A stretch of 52,609 bases of DNA, taken from Chromera velia (taxonomy: Eukaryota > Sar > Chromeraceae). This document shows, piece after piece, positions 1-11,383 of the stretch. Position 1 is the first letter of the stretch, and every line of letters begins with the position of its first letter. Position numbers and translations under genes: made by a program. The notes beneath the pieces were generated by a model. It ran no database searches and had not been told where the DNA came from. It was given only the letters and a program-made list of their open reading frames with translations. Where the stretch lies: the NCBI GenBank assembly GCA_018398765.1, contig JAHBMJ010000080.1, positions 5,001-57,609 of the forward strand, in the 5' to 3' direction.

Positions 1-59
1 AATTCCTGGGCTAGTCGTAGCGTGTTTCGGAAATATAAAATCATACAAAGTATATCATC

Positions 60-1045
60 TATAATTCGGCAAGCTATTAAAAATAGTAAAAATAGTTGAA
101 AAAATTATTATTGTTAGTAAAAATAGTTTAAATAGTTATTATTTTTACTATTTGCTACGTCAAATAGTAAAATAGTCTAGGCGACGCACAGTGGTAAAAA
201 AAAAAAAATCTGAAAACGTCTATTCTTTTTTTTTTTATTATTTAAAATTTTATTGTATATGTAAAAAGAAATAAAGGTTAAATGACTAGCTTCAACTAGA
301 GTTTGAAACATATCTAGGATCCCAGTTTCACTTTTAGCTTGGTAGACGCTTAAAAGGATTGACCAAAACTAGCTTTGACTAGAGCTTCGAAATGTATATC
401 GTCCTAGATAGCGTCAAAGAGCCAGTCAAAGAACTTCTCCTGTGTCTGCTCTTCTGTCTGCATCCATGCATCCATCCTTATTGTCACTATTTGCATAGGA
501 CAAAAGAGAGCCCTCTTTTCCCTTCGCCTGCAAAGATAAGAGAGAAAAGTCTGGTGACAGTGCAGTTAAACAAGGGAAAAAAGATCGGTTGGTCTGTGTT
601 CAACAAAGTCGATGATGGAATGGTGAAGACACTAGTAGAAACACTAGTAGAGACAAACGTACAATAACAACTAGGACTAGAACTAGGGTTAAAACTAGAG
701 TTGAAAGATGTTTAAAACTTTGAGTTGAGTAATAAGTTCGCGAGGAAGTTAGTTTAAAAGTACTTCTAAAAGGTGCTCCTCTAGGTGCTCCTAGAGGTGC
801 TCTAGGAAATCTTTCATAAAAAAAAAGAAAAAAAAAAAATCTGGAAAGGTCTATTTTTTTTTTTTTTACCACTGTGTGTCGCCTAGAAAATAGTTAGAAA
901 ATAGTTAGTTTTTTTTACTATTTTAATAGTAAAATAGTGCTATTTTACTATTAAAATAGTAAAAATAGCTAACTATTATGAACTATTTTATTATTTTGAG
1001 TGTATTCGACGTAGCAAATAGTAAAAATAGTCATTATTTTTACTA
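60..1045. repeat. AT-rich inverted-repeat block built on AAATAGT/ACTATTT
   Basis: Arms such as TACTATTTGCTACGTC (147 on) and its complement near 1005-1024 face each other. Many copies of AAATAGT and its complement lie between and around them, including a near-perfect palindrome around 908-966. The element at 177-886 is inserted in the left part of this block. No coding potential is seen. It may be an older decayed inverted-repeat transposon. Confidence 0.5.
177..886. mobile_element. Non-autonomous inverted-repeat transposon, CTAGGCGACGC family, copy 1
   Basis: The 710-bp element starts CTAGGCGACGCACAGTGGT and ends with the complement (one mismatch, GTGTGTCGCCTAG). An 8-bp direct repeat AAAATAGT (169-176 and 887-894) flanks it and reads as the target duplication. 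Inside each end, an A run and a T run enclose a short spacer, so each end can form its own hairpin. No transposase reading frame is visible. An 8-bp duplication fits hAT-like families, but the terminal sequence alone does not settle the superfamily. A second copy lies at 32766-32995. Confidence 0.8.
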
Positions 1046-1317
1046 TTTTAACACAACAAGCCGACTCATAGTCTGAGTCATAGATACATAATTGAATAGT
1101 AATCCATTTATTTAGTAGTTTATTTATCGTCCCGCAAATTCTTAATTGGTATGTGTATTCAACTGTATTCAACTATCAACCAATCAATAAATCAATCAAA
1201 CTGAGTTTAATTTCAGCCCACGTTTATAAATCTTTTATAGCTATAGGGCGCTTCAGACGTTAGTTCAGACGCCGCTTCTATTATTAAGTTCCGTTTCTCA
1301 GTCGTCACAAGTTTGTG
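895..1317. other. AT-rich non-coding stretch
   Basis: This holds the right arm of the AAATAGT block, then unique AT-rich DNA with short ATCA runs near 1180. No credible gene is seen. Confidence 0.5.
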
Positions 1318-2138
1318 TAGTGACCATGTTTGATTTGATTTGATTTGAGGTAGGGCTTAAGCTCAAATCAAATATCTAGTTAAGGAGGACCTAGTGTTTA
1401 AAGACCTATCAAATACGATCAAATATTTGATTAATATGACTTGTAACCTCAAATATGAAGGTCCTGAAAAAACTTTTGCAAGTACCGATCCGTCATACAT
1501 GCTGATTCAAATGAAAAAACTTAAATCTTGATGGTTTGCTCTCAAAGAAAAAACGTTTTGAGCTCCACTGAAATTGAAGTTTCACCCCTTTTTACTTCAT
1601 GCAGAGGTAAACCGATCAGCTGAACGTTTTTCCGAACAGCTGTGTTAACTTTTCTGATGCTGGAACATCTTTTACGGCCCCCTTTTTGAGCGTTCATATG
1701 CAATTTCAAATCTATCAATTTTATGTTCTTAATCTCTATTAGTACTAGAGTGAGTCTCAGTGACTAGTGTATATACACTGCCACACAGGCATGTTTTTTT
1801 TACGGAACTGATAAGTTATAATTATATATATATTTTTTTAAATTTTTGAAACACACATCAGAAATGTTCTGATAACTATTCCCTAATGAATTGGGAGTTG
1901 AATTGGGCGTCAAATTGGTAGTACTACCCATTTTTTACCGCCAGTAACTCCCAATTTTGAAAAATTGATACCTAGTCTAGTGAAAGAAGTACATAGAGTG
2001 TGAAGCTAAAATTTTGTGTACGGGCTAGACAGGGGCTCACTAGTCTCTAGCCGCAGTCATTACACTCTAATTCATTACTAGGGACAAATTCTATGAACAC
2101 TTAGAGTCACCTAAAAATTGGGAGTTACCAATTTTTTT

Positions 2139-2531
2139 CTAGGATTTTCTTAAAAATTGGTAGTTAGTCATGGTGAACTTGACATCTGAAAACATTGTAT
2201 GAGCGATGTTTAGCTCTCTCTCTACAGCAAATCTCTCCCGAAACTCGGTGGGGATAACAAATCCATCCTTGTCCATTTCCTGTGACCTCTCCCTCTGTTG
2301 GCTTTGTGCGACCATGGTTGCAGAGCGCTGGGGAGGAGGAGGACGCTGACGGGAACTTTCACTTTTCGATTTCTTCTTTTTCTTTTGTTCTTTTCCTTGA
2401 TCTGTTTCGTTCTCTCTCCCACCTTGAGGCTTACGGAGACTAGCAGCTGCCGACTGAATTGAGGCTACCGCAGCGGCGACAGACGACTCAGAGACCCCTC
2501 CTTCTTGCTTCTGTTTGAGGGCTGTCTGCAT
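2139..2531 (-). CDS. Hypothetical 130-aa protein inside the nested element
   Basis: The frame opens with an ATG at 2531 and ends in the left inverted arm of its host element. The first half is low-complexity (Ser/Ala/Gln, then Lys/Glu-rich). The second half is more ordinary, with a segment starting MDKDGFVIPTEF near residue 85. I do not recognise a family. It is divergent from the transposase-like frame at 2555, so the two could share a promoter. It may be an accessory transposon protein, or an exon of a longer one. Confidence 0.3.
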   Translation of the reverse strand: MQTALKQKQEGGVSESSVAAAVASIQSAAASLRKPQGGRENETDQGKEQKKKKKSKSESSRQRPPPPQRSATMVAQSQQRERSQEMDKDGFVIPTEFRERFAVERELNIAHTMFSDVKFTMTNYQFLRKS

Positions 2532-2554
2532 ATCTCTTAGAAGTAGGAGATCAT

Positions 2555-2926
2555 TTGGATAGGAAAAATGTGCTTTTTCTCTCTCAAGAGTCTAAATTTT
2601 TTCCTCCACAACCCCCAGGTCACTCTGAAATGACTCTTCTTCCTCTTTCTTTCCCTCCTTCTACTGGGTGGGCGGTCCCGAAGACTCACTTTTACTCACA
2701 CTTCCCGGTGTGGATCCGCCGGTTTGGGGGATTGAACACAGTGAAATGCTACGGCTTTGAATCGTATCATAAGAAGGTTTGCAAACATTTTATCCTACAA
2801 GGGGGACGTTATTCATATGATCGTTTTATTCTGGAAGATCTGGTTTTTGCGTGGTTGTGCAAGAGAAAAAAAGCCATGCAAGCATATTTTACCGATGTGT
2901 CACACCGGAAGGGACTTCGAGCATGA
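2555..2926 (+). pseudogene. Transposase C-terminal fragment, KDZ/DUF6589-like (tentative)
   Basis: The open stretch has no ATG at its start; the first ATG in frame is near 2630. It contains the pattern K-T-H-F-Y-S-H-F-P-x-x-I-R-R-F-G followed by F-E-S-Y-H. This resembles the conserved tail K-x-H-x-x-x-H-x-P-x-x-I-R-R-F-G of fungal and protist Kyakuja-Dileera-Zisupton type transposases. That family match is from memory of the motif and not from a search. The catalytic core is absent here. The fragment is probably what remains of the enzyme that moved the nested element. Confidence 0.4.
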
Positions 2927-3523
2927 ATAACACTATGAAACTATACAAAACTTATGGATATATGAAGTTCTATACAGCCGCAACACTGTTCTATTACAGC
3001 GTTCTTTCTTTCTACATATATTTTACTTTCTAGGAGAAGTTATAAAATTGGTAGTCAAAAAAAAAAATTGGGTGTTGATTTTCTTAAAAATTGGTAGTTA
3101 GTCCTAGAAAAAAATTGGTAACTCCCAATTTTTAGGTGACTCTAAGTGTTCATAGAATTTGTCCCTAGTAATGAATTAGAGTGTAATGACTGCGGCTAGA
3201 GACTAGTGAGCCCCTATCTAGCCCGTACACAAAATTTTAGCTTCACACTCTATGTACTTCTTTCACTAGACTAGGTATCAATTATTCAAAATTGGGAGTT
3301 ACTGGCAGTAAAAAATGGGTAGTACTACCAATTCGACGCCCAATTCAACTCCCAATTCATTAGGGTTGTCATGAGAAAAATGATCAGAGTGACAGTAAAT
3401 CAGTGACTCAGTGAGGAACTCTAAGAGATTAACCTCAAATCTTACCTCAAATATCAAATATTTAAGGTTGAAGCTCAAATCAAATCAAATATAATCAAAT
3501 CAAACATGGTCACTAAGTTTGTG

Positions 3524-4537
3524 CCAAATTCTCTTCAGTTGCTCGAGCGGTACGCAAGAGGGTGGTGCTGCTTCATGTGTTTGAGGGGAGGGGAGAGGAA
3601 GGATAAAACGGAATTAGGGTATCGTGGTCATGATTCCGAGCAGTAATTGGTCCTGTTTTTGGTTTTTCATGCAGCCTTTTATTTTTTCTGTCAAAACGCA
3701 ATTCACTTTAATTTGCTTCGCAGTCAAGTGCACAAGTTGATTCATGTTGATTCTTCCATCTTTTCCTTTCAGTCATTTCTTGAATCTCGTATTCACTGAC
3801 CAAATCTGAGTCTTGTTCAGTCTACAGTCTCTTCTCAGAGCTAAAAAATTGACAAGACTCGGACTTGCAGCGGGAAGGCCCTAGGGCGGAACATATCAAT
3901 CAATCAATCAATGCATGGACTGCCAGGAGCTAGGCTCCGCCGGCTTAGTCAACTCATTCATTCATTTATAATATAATATACCTAGTAATATACATATGAT
4001 TATATAGAGAACTTGAAGTTGAATATTGGCTTTTATGTTTTTGATTGTCAGCCTGAGTGACGGAGCTTGAAAGCCGAACTAGAAGTTCAGAAATGGCTGA
4101 CAGCGACGACGTTACACATTGACGTACGATCAGGATGATGATCATGCTGCTGATTCATGCATCTACTCATGCATGTATGGGGGTTGTATGACGTGAAAGT
4201 GGAAGAGCCAAGCCAAACAAAGTAGCAAACAAGGACAGAGCTACTGTCCCATCATACAGCCACGCGGGTCCGAATCTCGGCCCTCAGACGCCCTCTCCTC
4301 CTCCTCCTCCTCCTCCTCCTCCTCGTCCTCAAATTTGCATGATGGAATACTTTTGATCGGCAACGACACCGTGTCAGCGCTCTCGTCAATGCACCAACGT
4401 TGCCATGCTTCCATAAAGATGGACATGCATCCCTTGAGATGTATTTACAGTGCAAAATGGAAATCCAGGGTGAAAAAAGGGAGACCGGGATCTCTCTCTC
4501 GCAAAAAAGATCTATTCCAATCATCACCTTTTTTATT
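3524..4537. other. Intergenic DNA downstream of the minus-strand gene
   Basis: It contains an ATCA microsatellite (about 3895-3912), AT-rich DNA, and a (CTC)n run at about 4292-4323. It is the likely 3' flank of the gene ending at 4538. No coding region is supported. Confidence 0.5.
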
Positions 4538-5218
4538 CTATCCACCCCCCCTGGACCGTCTCCGAATTTCATCGAAGCTTTGATCAAGACCTGCCTCGTC
4601 TTCCTCCGCTTCTGCCGCAGCCGCAGCGGCACGGGCGCTTCCCCGAGTGACCCTCCGAGGTCCCCCCCCCTCGTCAGACACCCCCATCATCAACACATCC
4701 CCCCCACTGCCCCCTTCAGGTCGAGGGGGCTCCTCGCTTTCCTCCCGTCTTCTCTTGACGCCCTGACGGCCGGCATTCGCCTCTGAAGGCTGCACAACTG
4801 CGGGCCGCCGCGCCCTTGGCAGAAGCTCTGTCGGAACAGACGAACGCAGCCCCCTCGTTCGGCCTCCACCCTGGGAATCCTCTGCAACCGCTGCAGACGA
4901 CGGCTCTTGATCCTCCTCTTCCTCTTCATCCTCTGCAAGCAAGTCGCTGTCTTCCAACTCTTCTTTCTCTCTCTCTGCATCTGCACGTGCAGACCTGCGC
5001 GTCGCCGTCAGAGAAGAAGACGCCGCAGAGGTCCCTCGAAGCGAGCGCCGGGGCCCGAAGCCCGCAGCTGCCACACCCCCACCTCGAGTACGGACCCTCA
5101 GAGACGCTCCACCCCTCTCCCTCTCTCTCCTCCCCGGGGCACGAAAGTTCCTCCTCCCATCGTCCTCGCTCTCTTCCACCTTTCGGCGGCCGTCTGCAAG
5201 CAACAGCCCCAGACAGAC

Positions 5219-5258
<40 letters not shown>

Positions 5259-6562
5259 GAAAAACACAGACAGACAGACAGACAGTCGACAAGAGAGAAA
5301 GCATCAAAGAAAGGAAGATAAAAGGTGACATGTAGCAATCGAACAGAGGGCAAAGATGCGAAGAAACAGAAATCTCTTTCTGATGGAAGAAAAAGGGAGA
5401 GGGGGAGGGACGAATTTGGTTCCATCGTTCACATTTCCTGTTTTCGTCCAAAAGCCAAGAAATAGGATCAAAGAACCGATTGACAGGGTTTTGGTCACTA
5501 GTGGCCTCGCACAGTGCGGCCTCGACCCCTTCTCCTTCACGGTCTCGTTTTTCATTCACTCATTGACACTCTCCCTCACACATATTCTTTGATCGACACT
5601 GTTGCTCAATAACACGCCCACTCGCTCTTCCGGGTAGTCATTCGTACATGCATACACAGACACCCTCACTCTCTATTTCACTCCATTATTGGCTGACTCT
5701 TTCACTCGCTGCCTCTCGCACTCACTCACTCACTCACTCACTCACTCACTCTCCCACTCACTCACTCACTCACTCACACACTCTCCCGCTCACTCACTCA
5801 CTCACTCACTCACTCACTCACTCACCACTCACTCACTCACTCACTCACTCACTCACACACTCTCCCACTCACTCACTCACTCACTCACTCACTCACTCAC
5901 ACACTCTCCCACTCACTCACTCACTCACTCACTCACTCACTCACTCACCACTCACTCACTCACTCACTCACTCACTCACTCACTCACACACTCTCCCACT
6001 CACTCACTCACTCACTCACTCACTCACTCACACACTCTCCCACTCACTCACTCACTCACTCACTCACTCTCCCACTCACTCACTCACTCACTCACTCGCC
6101 CACTCACTCACTCACTCACTCACTCACTCACACACTCTCCCACTCACTCACTCACTCACTCACTCACTCACACACTCTCCCACTCACTCACTCGCTGCCT
6201 CTTTCACTCACCTAATGAGACGACGCTCCGAGTTCCGCCCCTGCGTCTCCTTTCTCTCTCTTCTCTCTCTCTCTTCTCTCTGCCCCCCTTGTCCTCAACA
6301 ATCACAAGGTCGTCCGTCTCCACAACTTCAGCCTCGATGACTGCAGAAGAGCTGGCAGAAACAGCCGCCCCCTTGTCCTTGTCCCTCCCTCGACCCCCCC
6401 CGCCCCCCACATCGGGGAGAGGCACGGGACTTCCGTCGTCTGCCCACCCCCCGGCCTCTTGAAAGGACTTCCTGCGATTAAGGAACGTTTGGGGCAAAAA
6501 ACAAAGAGGAACGAGAACAAGAAAGACCATACAGAAGAAAGGGACAGGGGGGAAAAATTGGT

Positions 6563-6605
<43 letters not shown>

Positions 6606-8237
6606 ACAGAGGGACAGAGATGGATGAATGGATGGATAGATACACAGAGAGAGGGGGGGAGAGAAACAAGAAGAGAACGCGAGTGAGCGTGTGTGAGAGA
6701 GAGAGTCCGCGTCTGGCCGAGATTTGAAAAGGCTTACGCCGGCCGTTTCCCATACTTCCGTGTTTCAACTTCAGGTTAGAAGAGACACGAATTGAAACGA
6801 CCAGCCAGTGCCGACACTCGACCTCCTCGCTTCCTTCCAAATTCATTCAACTGCTTTCTTCTATCCTCTGCTTACCTGCCTGCCTGCCGACTGGTAGGCC
6901 AAACAAACAAACGACAGCTAGAAGGACTGGCCAGACCGACCACATGGGATTGTCGAACCACTGGTCTCTCTCCAATCCCCGGAGAAGGGCGGTCTTTTGG
7001 GTCTTGTTCCTGCATTTGTCGGCGAACTCGCTCCAGTGGTCTCGGAACGGTTTCAGCGAGTTGTACTTCGTCCACGCGTACATCAGGTCATCCAGAGAAA
7101 GCACTGCATGCATGGGTCCATGCGACAACACAGACAGAGAGACAAAGCGTATCCTGTTCCTTCTTTCCCTTCTATCAGACGGAAAAACAAAAAGAAGCAG
7201 ATTACTTTTCTTTTCCTGTTCACTCCGAAGAGTCTTCCTCGTCATGAAAACTGAAAAATATAGACGTGTCTTTCTGCTTCCTCTCCTTTTGCCCCATTTG
7301 GCACACAGTCAGTGAGTGAAAGGGCACCGTGACATATCTGGCCTAGGGCAGTACCCTGTATCACCAGTGTAGGCTTTAGCTTATCTGCTCCAACATCCTG
7401 TCTATCACGCAGACAGACTGGGAGGCAGACAAAGGAGAAAGAAGAGAGGGGGAGGCCAGAACGTCAGCACCCCCGGCAACAACACGGAAGGTAAACACAT
7501 CGGGTATATAAGCGTGTCCACCCCCCCTACAGACACGCACCGACACGACACACGAGCACAGGGAGGCCGAGAGAGCAGTGACTGCTTCAGGGAGACAGAG
7601 AGAGAGGAAAAGACGGACCAAGCACGTAAAGAGGCCTCTGTCCCTTCATCACCTCCTTGCTGTAGGGAATCTCCGGTTCTGCGCACAACACAAGCAGACA
7701 GGCAGAGAGAGAAAAACAGACGCGGAACGACAGAGAGAGAGAGTGAAGGTCCTTTCGTTCCTGAGCAGTCTGTACGAGAGACACAAAAGATGTCCACTCC
7801 CATCTGCCGGTTCAAAGGAAGAGAGAGAGAGAGAGAGAGAGAGGCGAAAGCGCAAAGGTCGCAAGCAATCACAAGAGGCGGAGAACGACGCAGTTCTCTG
7901 CTTCTTTGCTTGTGCAAGAACGATTGCGGCAAGGAGATGCTCCGTCAAAACTTTCATAAACCTCTCTGCCTGCACCTATTTTGATTGTCCTGTTTCCCCC
8001 ATGTTCACCGCTTTTCAGACACGACTTTATGCACTCCCCCACACAAAAGCATCACCTTCTGCATGTACCCCCTCCTTGGTCGACTGTCACACCCACCCAC
8101 GCACCCACTGCCCTCTCACTCACTCACTCACTTACTCACTCACTCAGTCACACTCACTTTTGTCCCACGGGTCGCAGACTTGACAGGGCACATACACGGA
8201 TCCCTTGCCGAACTTCCACCAGTAGACGTTGTTGGCC

Positions 8238-8278
<41 letters not shown>

Positions 8279-8291
8279 ACATACACACACA

Positions 8292-8330
<39 letters not shown>

Positions 8331-8342
8331 CGTGCGAGGTGC

Positions 8343-8383
<41 letters not shown>

Positions 8384-11383
8384 AGACCGACACACTTACC
8401 CCCGTGGCATACACAGATCACCCAGACACAGATGCTTGCGCGGAAGTACAAATACACACAGATACAATCAAGGTGGGGGATAGAACAGACTTCCTGGAAG
8501 ACTGGAAGGCACACAAAGAGGCAGCATGTAGCGTGATTAAAACCACAACAAGCATGCCGGTGGCATCTGAAGAAGATGCTCATCGCCTTCTGTGGTTTCC
8601 TTCGATCCGGGACTTTCAAAACGCCGAGACATGCAACGAGAAAAAGCAATAGATAGATCAGACACCCCTCGATCGACATCCGTCCTTGTCATGAAACAGT
8701 GAAAAGCGTGGAAAGAAAAGAAAAGAAAAGAAAAAATAGAAAGAAAGTAAGCCCAGACCGATATTGTTTCTTCATTGCAGAAACAAAAAGCGAATAAGGG
8801 AAAACAAGAAAGCGTATCTGAAAACAGACATATACGTCCCCCTGATATACATAAAGAGCATGTCGTCTGAAATCCCTGATGATGATGAGCTCCCTTGTCC
8901 ACCCCCCCTCCCTCCCTCGTCTACTGACTGACTTGTTTCCATCACCGCCTTCTTCATCGGATCGCCGCTCGACCAATGGGTCCTGCTCAAACGAGGGAGC
9001 GGACGGAAAGCGCCCGACGAGGAAGGCGGCTCCTCTCTCTGTCCCCCCCTCTCCCTCTCGAGGTCTACAACTGAAGTAGAGGCAGCAGTGCCAAAGGCGT
9101 GTAGCAAGGGGGGGCGGCCGCGCCCTCTCCGTCTTTCCGGGTGATCCTGAGGGGGATCGCCTCCGTCCCCTGCTGTAGCGCCCCCTGCCGGAGGGGGACT
9201 TGCCAGCTCTTCTACATCGCGGTTTCCTTGGGCGGCAGCTGCGGCAAGCTGTTTGGCCTGTTGAGCAGCCAACGCAGCTCCAACGAGAGGTCGATCTTTC
9301 ATTCTCTTCGCCTGCATTTGACTGTGTGCGATTCTCCGTTGGAGCCTCTGCCTCTCTGCTGCCAGCGCGGCCGACTCCTCCGCCTCCGCAGCACGGGGCA
9401 GAAAGCGCAGGCGGGGATCGTTTACGTTGACGGGCTCCGATGAGCTGAGGCCGAATCTGGACCTCGAGCCGTCTACTGTCTGCCCTACAGAGTTCTGGTG
9501 CTGGATGGTGTACCCTAGTTCTGCAAGATACAGCTTGAGAAACTCAAACATCTCTGGAGACGGTTCCGGGAAAGCGGCAGCGGCTGTGTTGGCGGCGGGG
9601 TTGTATTTGGGTGGGATGGGGGCACAGGGGGGGAAGCGCTCGGGGTCGAGAATGACGGGGGGAGAGACTGCCGAGGCCTTCTGGGGAAGGGGGATACGAC
9701 GAAGGTCAGAGAAGAGTCTGTGATCGCAGGCCAGTGGCATGCGCGATAGAATCCTGCAGAAACACACACGCACACACACACTCAGACTCTGACACAAGCA
9801 CCCTTTTCTCTGTCGAGCACCCACAGAGAGAGAGAGATTGAAAAAAGGGGGCAAACGAAGACAGGAAGGAGGGAGAAACTTAGAAATAGAGGGAGGAAAA
9901 AAAGAAAAAGGAAGACAAAAAGAGTGGAAAGGATGAACGAACGTACACCACACTTTCTTTCTTTGCCTGACCTTTCGATCTCCTCTTCTGGCAGGATTTC
10001 AGTTGTCTCTGCCCCCTTCCCCTTCTCCCCTTCTGCGTCTGTGCTCACACTCAGCTGTTGCTTCTGTGGAGGCCTGTCGTCTAAGTGCCACGAGACGACA
10101 CACGCCGGAACGGGTTGCGCAGTTCCCACTGAATGCCATGAACAGATACGTGTATGCGTATGCGAGCAGAGATAAAAGAAACCGTGGAAAGACGATGCGA
10201 GACAGCACTCAAGACCTGTTGTTCATCGTGCAGGAAGGAAGCCGAAGGAAGAGAAAATGACTGCCAAAAAACCACTCGGTTGAAAACAAGACGAAGAGCT
10301 GCTCTGGTGTGTGGAGCAACGCGTGCTCTCTTGTTGTTTCCTGGACACAGTTCTTCAGAGACACGCCGTGCTACTGGGTGCGAGCAAGCAGGCAGACATG
10401 CATCAACGGATGCAGGGAGAGAAGGAGGGAGTGAGGGAGGCCTAGATTGATTGGGCCCAGCCTTCCCGACAGATTGCGCATCATGTGGAAAGAGGGTAAG
10501 AGAAGAGCGGAGGATCGAAGCTGACCGTTCAAAGGTTTCAGACCTCCAAGAACGATGCCTGCAGGTACAAGGAGGGAACTCTTTTGGATCAAGTCACAAG
10601 AATTTCAACAGAAGAATTTCAACAGAGCGCGAAGAATTTCAACAGAAGAGAAGAAAAGTGAAGAGAAGGGGGGAGTGAACAGAAGAGAAGAGAAGGAGAA
10701 AAAAAGGGATACCGGGAGAGCAGACGAGAGGAGGGGAAAGGGGTAGAGAAAAGCAAACGAGAGAGGTGGGTGACGGAAATGCGGCAGGAAAAAAACTGTA
10801 AGAGCATGTTCCTCATTGGGAGGAAAGGGACCAACTAACTGGTGCTCTTCACCACCTTTCGATAATCGCCTGTCTGCCTGCCTGCCTGCCTGTCTGTATC
10901 CCCCCCCCTCCCCCCTCACCTGTGAGAGTGAATTCGTTCAACCGCGTGACTTGTCCTTCTGCAGGCCCTTGTTTGACCTGCCGCATTTTCTTCACGAGGA
11001 GCCGCCCCGTCATTCTGTGGGCCTTGTCTAGACAGAAATTCGAGGCATCTACAAACAGACTCAGACTTGAATTGTCGGGAGCGGCCTCTGCAGAAAATCA
11101 AAGCAAGTGCAAAGGAGACCAGAAAAAGAAAGACAAACGCAGATACAAACTTACGCATCTTCAGCAAACCTACGAGTCCCGTGGATTCATGCGAACAAGA
11201 AAAAACGAATCCTTCAGAGAGGGGAAGAACTGCAAATTCTTTTTTTCCATCACACCCGCAAAAGAAAACAAACACACCTTCTTGCCCAAGATGCGTTGCT
11301 CTTACGTCCGCGGCGCCCGGTGCCCCTCCTGCCACCAAAGAGCTTTCAGGTGGAGAGTCCGACTCTCCACTTTCCACCTGCAT
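4538..11383 (-). CDS. Unrecognised multi-exon protein (~927 aa) with AT-hook-like motif and charged tail
   Basis: Exons, in transcript order, are 11383-11155, 11087-10920, 10558-10526, 10128-9972, 9753-8836 (or -8851), a weak 23-nt exon near 8560, 8238-8158, 7103-6876, 6768-6738, 6471-6212 and 5193-4538. Phases agree at every junction, although the 23-nt exon has a poor donor. A 48-nt in-frame stretch at 11277-11230 could be a tiny intron or coding. The start ATG has A at -3. Visible parts are a globular-looking N-terminal region (to about residue 290), an Ala/Gln/Arg helical stretch (about 315-375), GRGRPP near 406 (AT-hook core), a segment with VYWWKFGKG and C-Q-V-C (about 512-530), then acidic and Arg-rich low complexity to the end. 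AT-hook and charge suggest a chromatin or DNA-linked nuclear role, which is inference. I do not recognise the family. It runs divergently from the LRR gene at 12303. Confidence 0.6.
5211..5284. repeat. (CAGA)n microsatellite at an intron acceptor
   Basis: Read on the gene strand it is (TCTG)n. It ends about 18 bases before the acceptor at 5194, where it can act as the pyrimidine-rich tract of the last intron of the minus-strand gene. Confidence 0.85.
5719..6204. repeat. (CACT)n array of ~480 bp with higher-order units
   Basis: Runs of CACT are interrupted by ACACACTCTCC or ACCACTC blocks at irregular intervals, giving a higher-order pattern. On the minus strand the unit is GTGA. The array begins almost at the donor (GTGAGT at 6211) of the last intron of the gene ending at 4538. 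Long Ser/His/Leu-rich frames through it are repeat artefacts. Confidence 0.95.
6563..6608. repeat. (CA)n microsatellite
   Basis: This dinucleotide run lies inside an intron of the minus-strand gene, between the exons at 6768-6738 and 6471-6212. Confidence 0.95.
7821..7843. repeat. (GA)n microsatellite
   Basis: This short dinucleotide run lies in the intron between exons 8238-8158 and 7103-6876 of the minus-strand gene. Confidence 0.9.
8240..8381. repeat. (CA)n then (CT)n microsatellites at an intron acceptor
   Basis: The (CA)n tract, about 90 bp with a few TA interruptions, runs straight into the acceptor of exon 8238-8158. On the gene strand it reads (TG)n then TGCAG. A (CT)n tract of about 36 bp lies just beyond at 8345-8381. 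Confidence 0.95.

Larger units (their letters stand above)
1881..3365. mobile_element. Nested element with ~260-bp terminal inverted repeats
   Basis: The left arm (1881 to about 2144, starting CCCTAATGAATTGGGAG) is mirrored by about 3102-3365 with scattered mismatches. Just inside the arms, a segment ending AATTGGTAGTTAGTC occurs in direct orientation on both sides (about 2145-2169 and 3077-3103). The core holds two divergent short reading frames. I could not find a convincing target duplication next to the ends. It sits wholly within the 1318-3515 element and so inserted after it. Confidence 0.7.
1318..3515. mobile_element. hAT-like inverted-repeat element hosting a nested transposon
   Basis: The left end TAGTGACCATGTTTGATT is matched by its complement at the right end (about 3498-3515). 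Both ends then run into TTTGATTTGA-rich subterminal repeats. The flanks carry an identical 8-bp AGTTTGTG at 1310-1317 and 3516-3523. TAGNG termini plus 8-bp duplications are typical of hAT elements. No hAT transposase is visible inside, so this copy is non-autonomous. Much of its interior is a second transposon (1881-3365). Confidence 0.8.

Noticed and set aside
5648..6462. Long Ser/His/Leu/Thr-rich reading frames of 230-257 codons
   Set aside because: They are translations of the (CACT)n array. Period 4 keeps all frames open.
8144..8679. Cys/Val-rich minus-strand frames
   Set aside because: Mostly (TG)n and (AG)n translations. Only 8238-8158 behaves as an exon.
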